Assembly: GCA_036435485.1 (NCBI GenBank)
Contig: CM071598.1
Location: forward strand, 181,174,148-181,238,147
Length of the DNA stretch: 64,000 nucleotides
Origin: Saposhnikovia divaricata
Lineage: Eukaryota > Streptophyta > Magnoliopsida > Apiales > Apiaceae
Direction of reading: 5' to 3'
How positions within the stretch are numbered: position 1 is the first letter of the stretch; each line of letters starts with the position of its first letter. A model generated the notes under the pieces. The model ran no database searches. It saw only the letters and a program-made list of their open reading frames with translations, and was not told where the DNA came from. Shown here piece by piece: positions 11,576 through 22,013 of this stretch. The position numbers and the translations under genes were made by a program.

Positions 11576-12829
11576 TGTGTGTATTCCTGGTTTGGCCTAA
11601 TTAGGTTGCAGGAGGTTGGATCCTTGAAGGTCAAAAACGATGGATAGGAAATAGCACGTTTGCAGATATTTTGGTTACTTTTGCCAGGAACACATCTACC
11701 AACAATGTAAATGCGTAAGTTTCTGACATCATAAATGTATTGGTAACAAACAAGATAAATGCTCAAGTAATCAACTATATAAATGAGCAAATTATGTTAA
11801 AGTTTATCCATCTTGTCTGAATTTTACCGTTAGAAGTTATGTTGTCTAGCCTTTGAGTATACCGAATAGACCTGGTCTCCAGAATAGTTCATTAAATAGC
11901 ACTTGTAGAGCGGAAAATATTATGAGTAGAAATCATCCAAAATGTAAATAGTAGGTTCCGCGAAAATGCAAAAAGAAAAGAAAGTACCCTGTGTCAAGAA
12001 GAAAGTTGTGGTGCGGGCTGAGAGCAATTGTCACTACAACAATAGATTCCCTGAGCTTGGAAAACACAACGAGTGTAGAATTCTATAATTTAACAGATTA
12101 TTTTTGGCTTACCAATTATGTCACCTGCATGAAAGGTCTTCCCAGAAGGCCAATCCTTTATGTTGAAGTCCCAGGCAACATAATAAACCACTGCATTTTT
12201 TTTTCATGGAGAATTGATGTGCTTTAAATTGTTTGTTGCAAGTCATTTATTTGTACAGTAATTCATAATCCCAAAATTTATGTATTACTTGTAAGCTGCT
12301 TTCTCTCAGGGGAAACTATAAATCAATTACAGATAACAGCTCACATTGATTATGGATACTACCAGTACCAGGTTAGAATCTTTTTAATGAAGTTCTTTTT
12401 ATGCATGCTTTGTTCTCTCTCTCCTTCTCTCTCGATAAAAAGTGTTTTCACCGGAATAATTGCCTGTATATATTATCAATTGTTCACTCGTTTCTAGTAA
12501 TGCAGAGTTGTTTTGCACTAAATGAAGAATTTTTTTGTTTTATTTTCTCAGGCAAGTTGAGATGTAAAGGTGTGCAAGCAACATCAATTCTAGTGCTGGC
12601 CAACTTAGCTTCACTCTCACATAAGATACACATACGTAGAACTAAATATTAGGTTTTTTCTTGTATTATTTTATATGTGGTTGGTTTTGGTAGGTAGTTA
12701 TATTTTGGAAGTAATTGTATGGTGTGGATGGGATGTAAATTATTTGGATGGCTCGTAGGATGATTGAATGTATGTTGAATGTTTTGGATTGATTTCTTTA
12801 TATATCAAACTAGATATTGCAGAAATTTT
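11576..12829. other. Unique interior of the CACTA element, possibly captured host sequence
   Basis: Between the satellite array and the right subterminal repeats lies 1.25 kb of non-repetitive DNA. One stretch near 11611-11717 reads open on the plus strand as GGWILEGQKRWIGNS and continues about 35 codons to GC|GTAAG, a plausible donor. Another near 12333-12372 reads ITAHIDYGYYQYQ between an acceptor-like TTACAG and a donor-like GTTAG. These look like exon fragments, but I do not recognise the protein and the exons do not join into one clear frame. Confidence 0.35.
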
Positions 12830-13477
12830 AATCATAGCGTTGCATTTGATATTTCTAGCGTTGTATTAGATATTTTAGTGTTGCATTTGGTAAATATAGT
12901 GTTGCATTTGATAAGATTCTAGTGTTTTAAAAAGCAAATAAAACCGTTGCATTACATGGTTGTGGACCTTAGTGCTGACGTGGCACATGGGACCCAGTGC
13001 TGATGTGTCTTGTGGGACCCACTACTGACGTGGCATGTGGGATCTACAGATGACGTGGCATGGTAAGCCCCAGTGTTGACATGGCAAGTGGGCCCCACAT
13101 GCTGACATGGCATGCCAACTGGATTGTTGCTGACGTGGCATGCCAGCTGGACTGTTGCTGACGTGGCATGCCAACTGGATCCATTGTTGACGTGGCAAGC
13201 TTGTGGGACCCACTTAGTGATGTGGAATTGGAACTATGTCTAATGTCAATTGCAACGGCTCTTTGGTGTTGCATTTGCTTATTGTGGTGTTGCATTACAT
13301 GTTAGATGTAACGCTTATTGCTGTTGCTTTAGATGCCAAAAAGCGTTGGATTATGGGGTCTAACGAGACGGTCTCGAATGCAACGCCCCCTGGTGTTGCA
13401 TTTGGTCTAATGCAACGCTTTTTTGGCCTAAAGCAACATTAAACATGGCGTTGCATTTGAGCGTTTATGGCGTAGTG

Positions 13478-13675
13478 TCAGCATTCATCTAGACCTTAGC
13501 AATTTTCTTAACACCTAATCATTTAGCATGTTATAGCAATAATCAGAATATAAGCATGGGCTATTTATTCTCATACAAGTACAAAACCAGAGGTGACAAA
13601 CAGCATGCTGTTTGTAACTAGAGTTAGGACAAATGGTAAGCTGACCTGTTCAGTAACTGTCAATCAGCACGCTGT
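13478..13675. other. Copia internal spacer downstream of pol
   Basis: Non-coding on the minus strand after the RNase H stop at 13676. It holds a perfect palindrome AAACAGCATGCTGTTT near 13597 and two related copies near 13630 and 13661, members of the dispersed motif family of this element. Confidence 0.5.
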
Positions 13676-14614
13676 TTACATAGAGCACATACCAAGTTGC
13701 ATTCGAATGAATGCGAATCTTTCTTCAGCAAGGGGCTTTGTGAAAGTATCAGCTAGTTGATATTCAGTTGGAACAAAGACCAACTCTATCTTGCCCTTAG
13801 CAACATTTTCTCTCAAGAAATGGTGTCGAACATCAATATGCTTCGTTCTTGAGTGATTCACCGGATTCTTAGAAATGCTAATGGTGCTAGTGTTGTCACA
13901 GTTGATTGGAACCTTTTTACACTTGATATCAAAGTCCCTTAGAGTTTGAACCATCCATAGAAGTTGAGAACAACAGCTCCCAGCTGCTAGATACTCCTCT
14001 TCTGCAGTGGATAAAGCAACCGAAGTTTGTTTCTTGCATTGCCAAGAAACTATGCTTTGTCCAAGAAATGTACACACACCACTAGTACTTTTTCTATCAA
14101 TTAGACAACCTGCATAATCTGCATCACTATACCCAACAAGATCAAAAGTATTTGTGATAGGATAAAACAGACCAAGAGAAATGGTACCACTTAAATATCG
14201 AAATATTCTTTTAATGGCATTTAAGTGAGACTCTTTGGGGTTTGATTGAAACCTTGCACAAACACATACACTATACATTATGTCAGGTCTAGAAGCAGTT
14301 AAATACAGTAGACTTCCAATCATACCCTGATATCTTTTAATATCAACAGCCTTACCATTTTCATCTGCAATCAGCTTGCTGTTTTGCACCATGGGAGTTG
14401 ATTTTGGTTTTACATCTTCAAAACCGAATCTCTTCAATAGACTTTTTGTATATTTGGATTGGTGCACAAAAATTCCATCTTTAGATTGCTTGATTTGAAG
14501 ACCCAAGAAGTAATTGAGTTCGCCCATCATGCTCATTTCGAACTCACTATGCATACACTTGGAGAGCCACTTACACATAGATTCATTAGTAGCACCAAAA
14601 ATAATATCATCCAC
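13676..14614 (-). pseudogene. Copia pol, C-terminal part: end of reverse transcriptase and RNase H
   Basis: 312 codons in the same frame as the upstream pol segment, separated from it only by a TAA at 14621-14623. It begins at the RT catalytic strand with VDD, which here follows the stop. It continues with LNYFLGLQIKQ and RYLSGT, then RNase H motifs: SDADYAGC, STSG, STAEEEYLAA (usually STAEAEY in relatives) and TKHIDVRHHF, ending in the conserved LADTFTKPL region. RNase H normally degrades the RNA of the RNA-DNA hybrid during reverse transcription. The stop precedes the catalytic aspartates, so this copy cannot make a full RT without readthrough. Confidence 0.85.
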
Positions 14615-14620
14615 ATATAT

Positions 14621-16975
14621 TTATACAATCAAAATATCTTTACCATTTTGCATAATAAATAAAGTGGGATCAATTTTACCTCGAGTGAATCCATTTTGTA
14701 TTAGATACTTACTAAGCCTTTTGTACCAAGCTCTAGGGGCTTGCTTTAAACCATAAAGAGCCTTCTTTAGCTTGAATGCATAGTTTGGATATTGTTCATT
14801 CTCGAATCCGGGAGGTTGTTTAACATAGACTTCCTCTTCTAGCACACCATTTAGGAATGCACTCTTCACATCCATTTGATATAGCTTGATCTTCTTGAAA
14901 CATGCATAGGCCAGAAGCATCTTTATTGATTCCAAACGAGCAACAGGAGCATAGGTTTGATCAAAGTCAATGCCTTCTTGTTGGTTGTAGCCTTGAGCTA
15001 CAAGTCTTGCTTTATTTCGAGTAATGGTGCCAAATTCATCAACTTTGTTTTTGAACACCCATTTAGTTCCTATAAGTGAAGCTTCTTCTGGTGGCTTGAT
15101 AAGTTCCCAAACATCACACCTTTCAAATTGATTTAATTCTTCTTGCATGGCCATGATCCAATTCTCATCTTTTAATGCATCATCTATATTTTTAGGTTCT
15201 TCTTGAGCTAGGAAGGCTGCATGAGCACAATAATTTGCCTTCCCTCTTCTTGTAGTAATTCCATCAGTAATATCACCAATGACTAACTCAGGTGGATGAT
15301 TTTTAACCGTTCTTGTTGCCCTTGGTAAAGAATGTTGAGCTATTTCTTCATGAGTTGTCTTTCTCATCTTTGATGGTGGTGACTGTTCTTCTCCATCATA
15401 TAGAGGCAATTTTGCAGTAGCCCTAGATCCTCTAGGACCTTCCAAAGTCATTTTTGCTATTTTTGAAATTGAATCTTCCACTTCGGCTTGCTGTTTTGAA
15501 CTTTCAACTTGCTGATTGTCAGTGTCTGCATCCTCTTTAGCTTGCTGACTTTCAGTGTCACTTTCATCTTCAGCTTGCTGATTTGAACTGCTATTTTGCT
15601 GATTTGTACTTCCAGCTTGCTGATTTGTACTTCCAGCTTGCTGATTTGTACTTCCAGCTTGCTGATTGTCAGTGACTTGTGGTTGCACATTTTCTTCTTC
15701 ACCTGCAAATCCTTTCTCAACTTTTGGTAGATCATTGTTAGGTTCTTGAAAAGTAACATCAATAGATTCTTCAACAATATGCTTATTAATATTATAAATT
15801 ATATAAGCTCTACTTGTTAAAGAATAACCAAGAAATATGGCTTCATAGGATTTAGCATCAAATTTACCATCTTTACCAATTGTTTTGAGAACAAAACACT
15901 TTGAACCAAAAATCTTGAAGTAACTGATATTTGGCTTCTTGTTTCTCAACAATTGATAAGGAGTTTTGCCCAACATTGGCCTGATTATGATTCGATTCAA
16001 CAAATAGCATGATGTATTCATAGCTTCGGCCCAAAAGCTTCTAGGTAGCTTGCTTTCTTGCAGTAGAGTCCTTGCTGTTTCTTGAAGTGACCTATTCTTT
16101 CTTTCCACCACTCCATTTTGTTGTGGAGTCCTTGGAGCAGAAAATTCATGAGAGATTCCTTTTTGTTCACAATATGTGATAAATTTGTCATTGACAAATT
16201 CACCTCCTCTATCACTTCTTATACCTACAAGTCTTGTATCATGCTTGTTCTCAAGTAGTTTAATCAGTTTCTCAAATTCATCAAAAGCACAATTTTTAGT
16301 ACTAAGAAACAATACCCAAGTAAATCTAGAATAATCATCTACAATTACAAAACCATATTGTTTACCTCCAATACTTTTATAAGATTCTGGACCAAATAAA
16401 TCTAAGTGCAGAAGCTCTAAGGGTTTAGAAGTAGATACCATTTTCTTAGCTTTGTGAGTACTTCGAATTTGTTTACCCAATTGGCAAGCTGAACATACTT
16501 CAACCTTAGAATATTTCAGTTTTGGTAGTCCTCTGACCAGGTTCTTGCTTGATAGTTTATTAATCAAATCCATGTGTGCATGTCCCAACCTCCTATGCCA
16601 TATATATGGATCATTGTCGATTGCAGCCAAACAGCATGCTGTTTCCTGCATTTCGAAGTCTAATACATATATATTTCCTTCCCTTCTAGCAACTAGTGGG
16701 ATTTTGTTAGCACCAATAGTAATAATAGTTTTATCTATGCCAAACTGAACAAAATGTCCATCATCAAATAATTGAGTGACACTAAGTAAATTATATGAAA
16801 GACCTTTGACATATTGAACTTTATCGATCGAAATATTACTATTACCAATAGAACCAATACCAAGGATTCGAAGAGTTTTTCTATTGCCAATTGTAACTCT
16901 TCCTCCTTTCTTCATGTTGAGACTTATGAACTGAGACTTGTCTCCACACATATGTCTAGTGCAACCGCTATCCAA
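14621..16975 (-). pseudogene. Copia pol, N-terminal part: protease, integrase and most of reverse transcriptase
   Basis: 784 open codons ending in TAA at 14621-14623 just before the RT YVDD box. In order: aspartic protease active site LDSGC at the very start; GAG-pre-integrase zinc domain with WHRRLGH (about 126-132) and CSAC (161-164); integrase core with D192 (LDLFG), D255 (SDRGGEF) and E291 (VVERKN), a DD35E spacing; then a low-complexity linker (about 420-500) with repeated NQQAGST; then RT (ARLVAQGYNQQEG, DVKSAFLNG, LYGLKQAPRAWY). Integrase before RT proves Copia. The linker repeat is encoded by the dispersed palindromic motif. A short untranslated or shifted stretch (16976-17037) separates it from gag. 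Confidence 0.92.
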
Positions 16976-17037
16976 GATCCATTGTTTCGACTTTATTTTG
17001 GCGGCAAGACATATCTACAAAACAAACAAACACAAAC

Positions 17038-18393
17038 TTAATGTTTTGGTACCCATATAGGTTTGGGTCCAAACTGGTTAGTAGCAAGAATATATAACAC
17101 ATTTAATTCAGCTTTCTTGATCCATTTTTGGATCACTTTTGGTGACTGTTGGCGTACTGTTTGTCTTCTGTCAGGAGCATTCTGGTATGCTGTTTGTCGC
17201 CTGACTGGTCCATTCTGGTAAGCTGTTTTCCCTTTATCATTGATTTGAACCACACAATGAATTTCCAGATGGCCTTTTCCACCACATTTGTTGCATGTTT
17301 TCCAAGGCATGGCATAATCATAAGGTATGCCATTTTTACCATCATATTTGAGGACTCCAAGCTTCTTGTGTATGTCCATGCCAACTCCTTCTCTAACTAC
17401 AGGGACTTTTGCCTTCTTCATCATTGTCTTTAAGGTGTCTTCTCCTTGTACAAAAGTTTCCATCCCTATCTGGAGGTCCTTGACCTCTTTTTCCAGAAGA
17501 GAGATCAAATCAGCTTGCTGATTGATAAGTTCAGCTTGCTGTTTTCTCTTTTCCACAGATTTTGAGGATTCGGCTTGGTTTGACTCTTTGTTCTTGAATG
17601 ATTGTATGCATTCATTCCTTTCTTCAATCTCTGACTTCAATCTTCTAAGTTCTTTCATAAGAACCTCATTTCTTTGTAGAATCACTTTGTTGACTCCTTC
17701 GAATTGAACTAATTTCTCCTTTAAATCAGTAATAAGATCATTGTGATTTGTTTCTGGATTCTTCTCAGCCATTAAATCAGCAATCATTTTCTTCAACTGA
17801 TTGTTGTTCTTTTCCAGCTTGCTATTCTTATGTTTTAGTTCCATAAACTCAATTATGGATGCATGATTTGGTACCTGCACGGTTAGTTCTTCTAGCATAT
17901 TATGAGAGGAATTTAAATCAGAATAGATTGAATTTACCTCACTTGCATCATCTTCTGAATTCGAATAATCACTATCCACATAATCTTCTTTTATGGATCC
18001 TAGTGAGCTTTCTTCATCATTTAGACCTACAAGGGCCAAATTCACCATGTCTTCACTTGAGTCATCACTGGAGTCTGAATCATCATCACTCCAAGTCAGT
18101 AGAGCCTTTGCTTTTCTCTTGTCCTTGAAAGCAGCTTGCTGTTTAGACTTTAGATTAAAACAGTCCTTCTTAAAATGGCCTGGCTTGCCACATTCGAAAC
18201 AAGTTTGTTCCTTGGCTTTCCTTTTGGAGAATTCACCTCTTTCCCTTTTCATTCTTTTTTTTTTTTCAATCAGCCTCTTGATCTTTTGTGAGATGAGTGC
18301 CATTTCTTCGTCAGATTCTTCATCAGATTCAAACAGCTTGCTGTTTGCAGACTCTGGCTTGATGTTTGTAGAATGAAGAGCCAAATTCCTCAT
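17038..18393 (-). pseudogene. Copia gag, C-terminal part: two zinc knuckles and coiled coil
   Basis: 451 codons in a different frame from the N-terminal gag ORF; the ATG of this ORF overlaps the upstream TGA as ATGA. It carries the CCHC knuckle CFECGKPGHFKKDC (about residues 63-76), an acidic stretch, a long charged coiled-coil segment (about 165-310) and a second CCHC-like knuckle CNKCGGKGHLEIHC (about 368-381). It ends FGPKPIWVPKH, the usual gag end just before protease. Zinc knuckles bind genomic RNA in the virus-like particle. The frame change looks like a one-base indel or possibly a programmed shift; I cannot tell which. Confidence 0.85.
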
Positions 18394-19064
18394 TTGGCTA
18401 GGGGAACCCGAACATCTTCAGCCTGACCTTTGCTTATCTTGCTTTCAAATTGTTCTAGCTCTGCAAACACAGCTAGGTGATCCATGGTGTCGATTGTTGA
18501 GGATGATTCCAAAGCCGTGACCTTGGCTTCATAAATAAATGGTACCGCACTTAACACTTTCATGTTAATTTCATCTTGTGGAATGTCTTTTCCAAGTCTC
18601 TTTAATGAGTTTATAGTAACTTGGAACCTTGCTTGACCTTCTTTGATAGTTTCATCATCCTTGAGCTTGAAGTTTCCAAAATCATTCATTAGTTTGCTAA
18701 GCTTCACCTTCCTCAAGGTTTTTGATCCTTCATGATAGGTTCCCAAAGCATCCCACATTTCTTTTGCTGTTTTTAGGGAGGAGACTTTGTCATACTCAGC
18801 TTGATCTAGAGCATTCATTATGGAGTTTCTAGCTTCTCCATTAAAACCACATTTGATAATTTCATCCATAGTGAGATCATCAACATCTTTCGGTTGATTC
18901 TTTTCATCCAAGAATTGATAATATCCTTTATGTACAACTCTTAACACCAGTGGCCTCTTGGATAAGAATGTTTCCATTCTACATTTCCACCAATTGTAAT
19001 TTTCTGATCCAGTGAGGAGAGGAGCCCTATAATCGGCTTTTGCTTCAAGATAATGTTCTGCCAT
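18390..19064 (-). CDS. Copia gag, N-terminal part (UBN2/DUF4219-type capsid domain)
   Basis: 224 codons starting ~50 bases inside the PBS-side LTR. Motif YNWWKCRMETFL (about residues 24-35) and the AKEMWDALGTYHEG and LKDDETIKE regions are the standard Copia gag-polypeptide domain that forms the capsid. It ends in TGA overlapping the next ORF's ATG. In related elements gag and pol are usually one frame, so the break at 18390 is probably a frameshift. Confidence 0.88.
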   Translation of the reverse strand: MAEHYLEAKADYRAPLLTGSENYNWWKCRMETFLSKRPLVLRVVHKGYYQFLDEKNQPKDVDDLTMDEIIKCGFNGEARNSIMNALDQAEYDKVSSLKTAKEMWDALGTYHEGSKTLRKVKLSKLMNDFGNFKLKDDETIKEGQARFQVTINSLKRLGKDIPQDEINMKVLSAVPFIYEAKVTALESSSTIDTMDHLAVFAELEQFESKISKGQAEDVRVPLAK

Positions 19065-19097
19065 GATCGATACTTTCCTGTTACAGAATTGTTAGTA

Positions 19098-19117
19098 TGC
19101 CATGCTCTGATACCAAT
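19098..19117 (-). other. Primer binding site of the Copia element
   Basis: Minus-strand TGGTATCAGAGCATGGCA, complementary to the 3' end of plant initiator methionine tRNA, two bases from the 5' LTR. This is the usual Copia primer site. Confidence 0.9.
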
Positions 19118-20388
19118 TGAAAAACAACACCTAGAGGGGGGTGAATAGGTGTTTATGGTTAATAATGTGAATTTATGAACTGTTTTGAAAATAATCGAAA
19201 ACAGCTTGCTGTTTGTAATAACACAGTTCACAAATATCACGCTGTTTGTATCTAAAATGCAATGCAGAAAGAATATAAACAATAAGTAAAAGAGACACAC
19301 AATCTTTTAGCCAGGTTCGACCCCTAATCCCCTATGGTCTACGTCCTGGTCCCTTACCAAACTTGGTAAGAGAATATATTATTGATCAACTATAATCCAA
19401 TTACAAGATACAACAATATATCTCCCTTAACCCTTGCTGCTTACAAATGGCTTGCTGTTTACCTGTGCTGAACCAACCCTCTAAGTACTACTTCCCAAGT
19501 ATACTTCTCTAGTCTAGTTCGACTCACCCTAAAACCTGAAGCCAATATTGTACAGCAACAAAACAATACAATTTGAACAATACAAATGTTTTGAAAGAAT
19601 ACAACTCAACCTATAAATCCTCAAAATAATGAATATCCGTGTATGAAGAGGTTTGAAGGTTTTGAAGGGTTTAGCAATGTAAGCTCTGTAGTTGTTTGAG
19701 TATTTCTTGTTTTCTGCACGTTGTATTCAGTACAAAGAACTGATGATACTCAGTTCTTATATAGATGAACAAGAAAGGTTTGAATTTCTTTGATAAAAAT
19801 TCCAACGGTATGAATTTAAGCCGTTAGAGATGAAGCAATTCTTTTGAGCAAGAAGATATACTTTGATAATATGCAAAGCTGAAATCTGGAGCGTGTATGG
19901 AGATAAGAGTGTGCAGGGAATAATGTTATGATGAGTCCCATGTGATGTATTTGAGTGGAGGTAAGGTGGTGTAATAAAATAAGATAAAGTAACCTTATTT
20001 AACCAAAAGGAATATTAACTTGTCTCCAAAAGCTTGAGAGGTGGGAATGTTCATCATATATTCTGAGGACCTTTACATATAATCTATATATCATTTCCTC
20101 TTGATGCTCTTTGAATTTCCCGAATGGATCTTTAATTCCATCAGACACAATCAGCTTGCTGATTGTACAATTGGTACGCTGTTTGTGACAATTGGCTTGC
20201 TGTTTGAGGTATACTGATTATGAAATCAGTAAGCTGTTTTGTCCTGCAGAAACAAGTTAGAGCACACACAAATGGCATGCTGTTTTAACCTGCAAAACCA
20301 AGTTAGATCTAACACAATGGCATGCTGTTTTATATCTGTAATCGCCAAATAGCTTACTGTTTGTTATCATCAAAACCTAGGAGTTTCA
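19118..20388 (-). repeat. 5' LTR of the Copia element (right on the + strand)
   Basis: 1271 bases, TG...CA, matching 5805-7074 with few differences (for example near 19131, 19194 and 19232 relative to their partners). A TATA-like ATATAAG on the minus strand at about 19756-19764 is the probable promoter. Same ~10-fold palindromic motif content. Confidence 0.93.
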
Positions 20389-20667
20389 ATAACTGCCCGT
20401 TTGTCGGATCCAGTTCAATTTGGTTATGAAACACACAATACTATAAAGAGGAAGAGAAACAGTGGGGGCGTTTTTCTTACCAGTGTAATGTTGGAACATC
20501 TTAGAAAATTTAGAGGCCCTGAGGTACGTTTATATATTGACAGCTTTTGATATGGTTTTACCTAATTAGTTTTTTGGGATAATTTGAGAGTCAGCCTTGA
20601 ATCTGAGATCAAAACAAAAAAATACATTTTTTTAAGTAAAAACAAAAATTAAGCATATTCCTATCAA

Positions 20668-21044
20668 GTCCATTGCTCCATACAGAACACTCTTATATAA
20701 CAAACAATAAAGAACACTATAAAATCAATTATTCCAATAGATCCATTGGCCCCGCCAGGGGCACCCAATACAAAAAGTTCTTATTTTTTTATCTTCTATC
20801 CATCCAGCAAAAAAAATTTGAAAAAAATCACTATTCATGATGATGTCACTGCTGATGTCATCATGAACAGTGATTTTTCCAAAAAAAAAAATTATTTTAC
20901 TTTTTTTTTTTTTGCTAAATGGATAGAAGATAAAAAAATAAGAACTTTTTGTATTGGGTGTCATGACGGAACTCTTATATTGAATTAAATATGAGGTATT
21001 CTTTATTGTTCTTTATATAAGGTATTCTTCATGGAGTGCAACTC
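20668..21044. mobile_element. MULE-like MITE in intron 3 of the second WSD copy
   Basis: 377 bases with long imperfect inverted ends (left GTCCATTGCTCCATACAGAA, right complement GAGTTGCACTCCATGAAGAA) flanked by a 10-bp direct repeat TTCCTATCAA (20658-20667 and 21045-21054), a length typical of Mutator-like insertions. It contains a second, inner hairpin at 20748-20964. No coding capacity. Confidence 0.7.
20748..20964. repeat. Inner hairpin repeat starting GGCCCCGCCAGGGGCACCCA
   Basis: An inverted repeat whose arms read CACCCAATACAAAAAGTTCTTAT and its complement, with a further small palindrome in the middle (ATGATGTCA...TGACATCAT). The same hairpin family occurs at 44768-44966 inside a different MITE. 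Confidence 0.7.
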
Positions 21045-22013
21045 TTCCTATCAAATATACATCAATAAAAGTAAAAAAAATACATTTTTTTACAAATTCA
21101 CATCTACTGATATATATATTGCATAAAATATTTTTTTTTGGTGCTCCTCTTGTATAGAGTGTATAGAGTTGTTCACCAGACGGTTGCCTTGGTATCCTTA
21201 ATTATTCAAGGACGGACCCTGTCGACCGAGATTGTGTTTAGCACTACACTGATGTGAAATGCATGATGTGCTTGATCAAACTAAAATCTTAAATTACTAA
21301 TCTGATTTCTTGCTAACGTCGTATGTTGATGAAAAGAAGAAAAGCACTTCGCTTTTCAACTGATTGATGGTCTCCACCGACGCCAACTAATTACAGATGG
21401 TTTATTATAATTGAGATTTCATATATATGCTGCTCGCGTAATGTCAAATTAGTGTCTTGAATTCATCATTGATTATGTGGCAGGCAACCTCTAAATACGT
21501 TCGCAACACATTGATCAATTCAAGCATAACCTTGACAAATCTGATTGGACCAGTGGAACAGATGAGTTTAAGTGATCATCCAATCAAAGGTCTCTACTTC
21601 TTCGTGGCAGGTGCGCCACAGGTATGTATATACAATTATGAGCTGATATGTATGAAACGAATTAGGACATTTCGCAATGTTTTCAAATTCGGTCGATAAA
21701 TCTGACAGCTTAGTGATAAGACTTTTATCCCAAGGTCGTTTTCAAATAGCATGTGATCCAATCCTCACCATCCTTGTAACATGAGAAATCTAATATGTTG
21801 AAGAATATGTTAAAATGTTGGTATTAATTAATTACTGTAAAACTGATTAGCTCTTGTGCCTATATGCAGAGTGCTCAAGTAACAATACTGAGCTACGTGG
21901 GAAAGCTTAGACTTGGAATTGGAGTTGAGAAAGACTTCATAAATCCACACAAGTTCAAGTCATGCATAGCGACTGCGTTCGACATGATCTCTAAAGCTGC
22001 AGCTGTCCCATAA

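Larger units (their letters stand above)
8971..13477. mobile_element. Non-autonomous CACTA (En/Spm-like) transposon nested in the Copia element
   Basis: Starts CACTACGCCATAAATGCTC and ends with the inverted copy GAGCGTTTATGGCGTAGTG, flanked by a 3-bp target duplication TCA (8968-8970, 13478-13480), exactly as expected for CACTA. It is 4507 bases long and has no transposase ORF. Both ends carry arrays of short subterminal repeats with TGACGTGGCA and GCGTTGCATTAG motifs (about 9050-9870 and 12830-13450), the usual binding sites for CACTA proteins. The interior holds a ~10-copy 176-bp tandem array and a unique segment that may be captured host DNA. It needs a transposase in trans. It landed in non-coding DNA between pol and the third ORF of the Copia element, so it is younger than that insertion or travelled with its source copy. 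Confidence 0.93.
5805..20388 (-). mobile_element. SIRE-type (Sirevirus-like) Ty1/Copia LTR retrotransposon
   Basis: Complete element with two ~1.27 kb LTRs (5805-7074 and 19118-20388) that start TG and end CA, flanked by a 5-bp target duplication ATAAC (5800-5804 and 20389-20393). On the minus strand the order is LTR, initiator-Met-type PBS, gag, protease-integrase-RT-RNase H, third ORF, PPT, LTR. Integrase precedes RT, which defines Copia. Removing the nested CACTA element (8971-13477) leaves about 10 kb, typical of SIRE elements. LTRs differ at about eight substitutions and one indel by eye, so insertion is recent. A frameshift in gag and a stop in RT indicate this copy is not autonomous as it stands. 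Confidence 0.93.
20389..22013 (+). pseudogene. 3' part of the second WSD1-like gene: rest of exon 3, exons 4 and 5
   Basis: Coding resumes in frame at 20389 immediately after the LTR; the TSD bases ATAAC belong to exon 3. Exon 3 ends at 20523 (GAG|GTACG), exon 4 is 21484-21621, exon 5 is 21870-22013 with TAA. All splice sites and frames match the intact gene. It encodes the WS_DGAT_C part (SNLIGPVEQMS equivalent, SYVGKLRLGIGVEKDF). Intron 3 has acquired a MULE-like MITE (20668-21044). With the 5' half missing and 14.6 kb inserted, no functional enzyme is expected. Confidence 0.87.

Noticed and set aside
8971..13477. A CRISPR-like or phage-like repeat array
   Set aside because: The regular 176-bp spacing has no spacers, and the TGACGTGGCA motifs are CACTA subterminal repeats. 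The context is clearly a eukaryotic plant genome.
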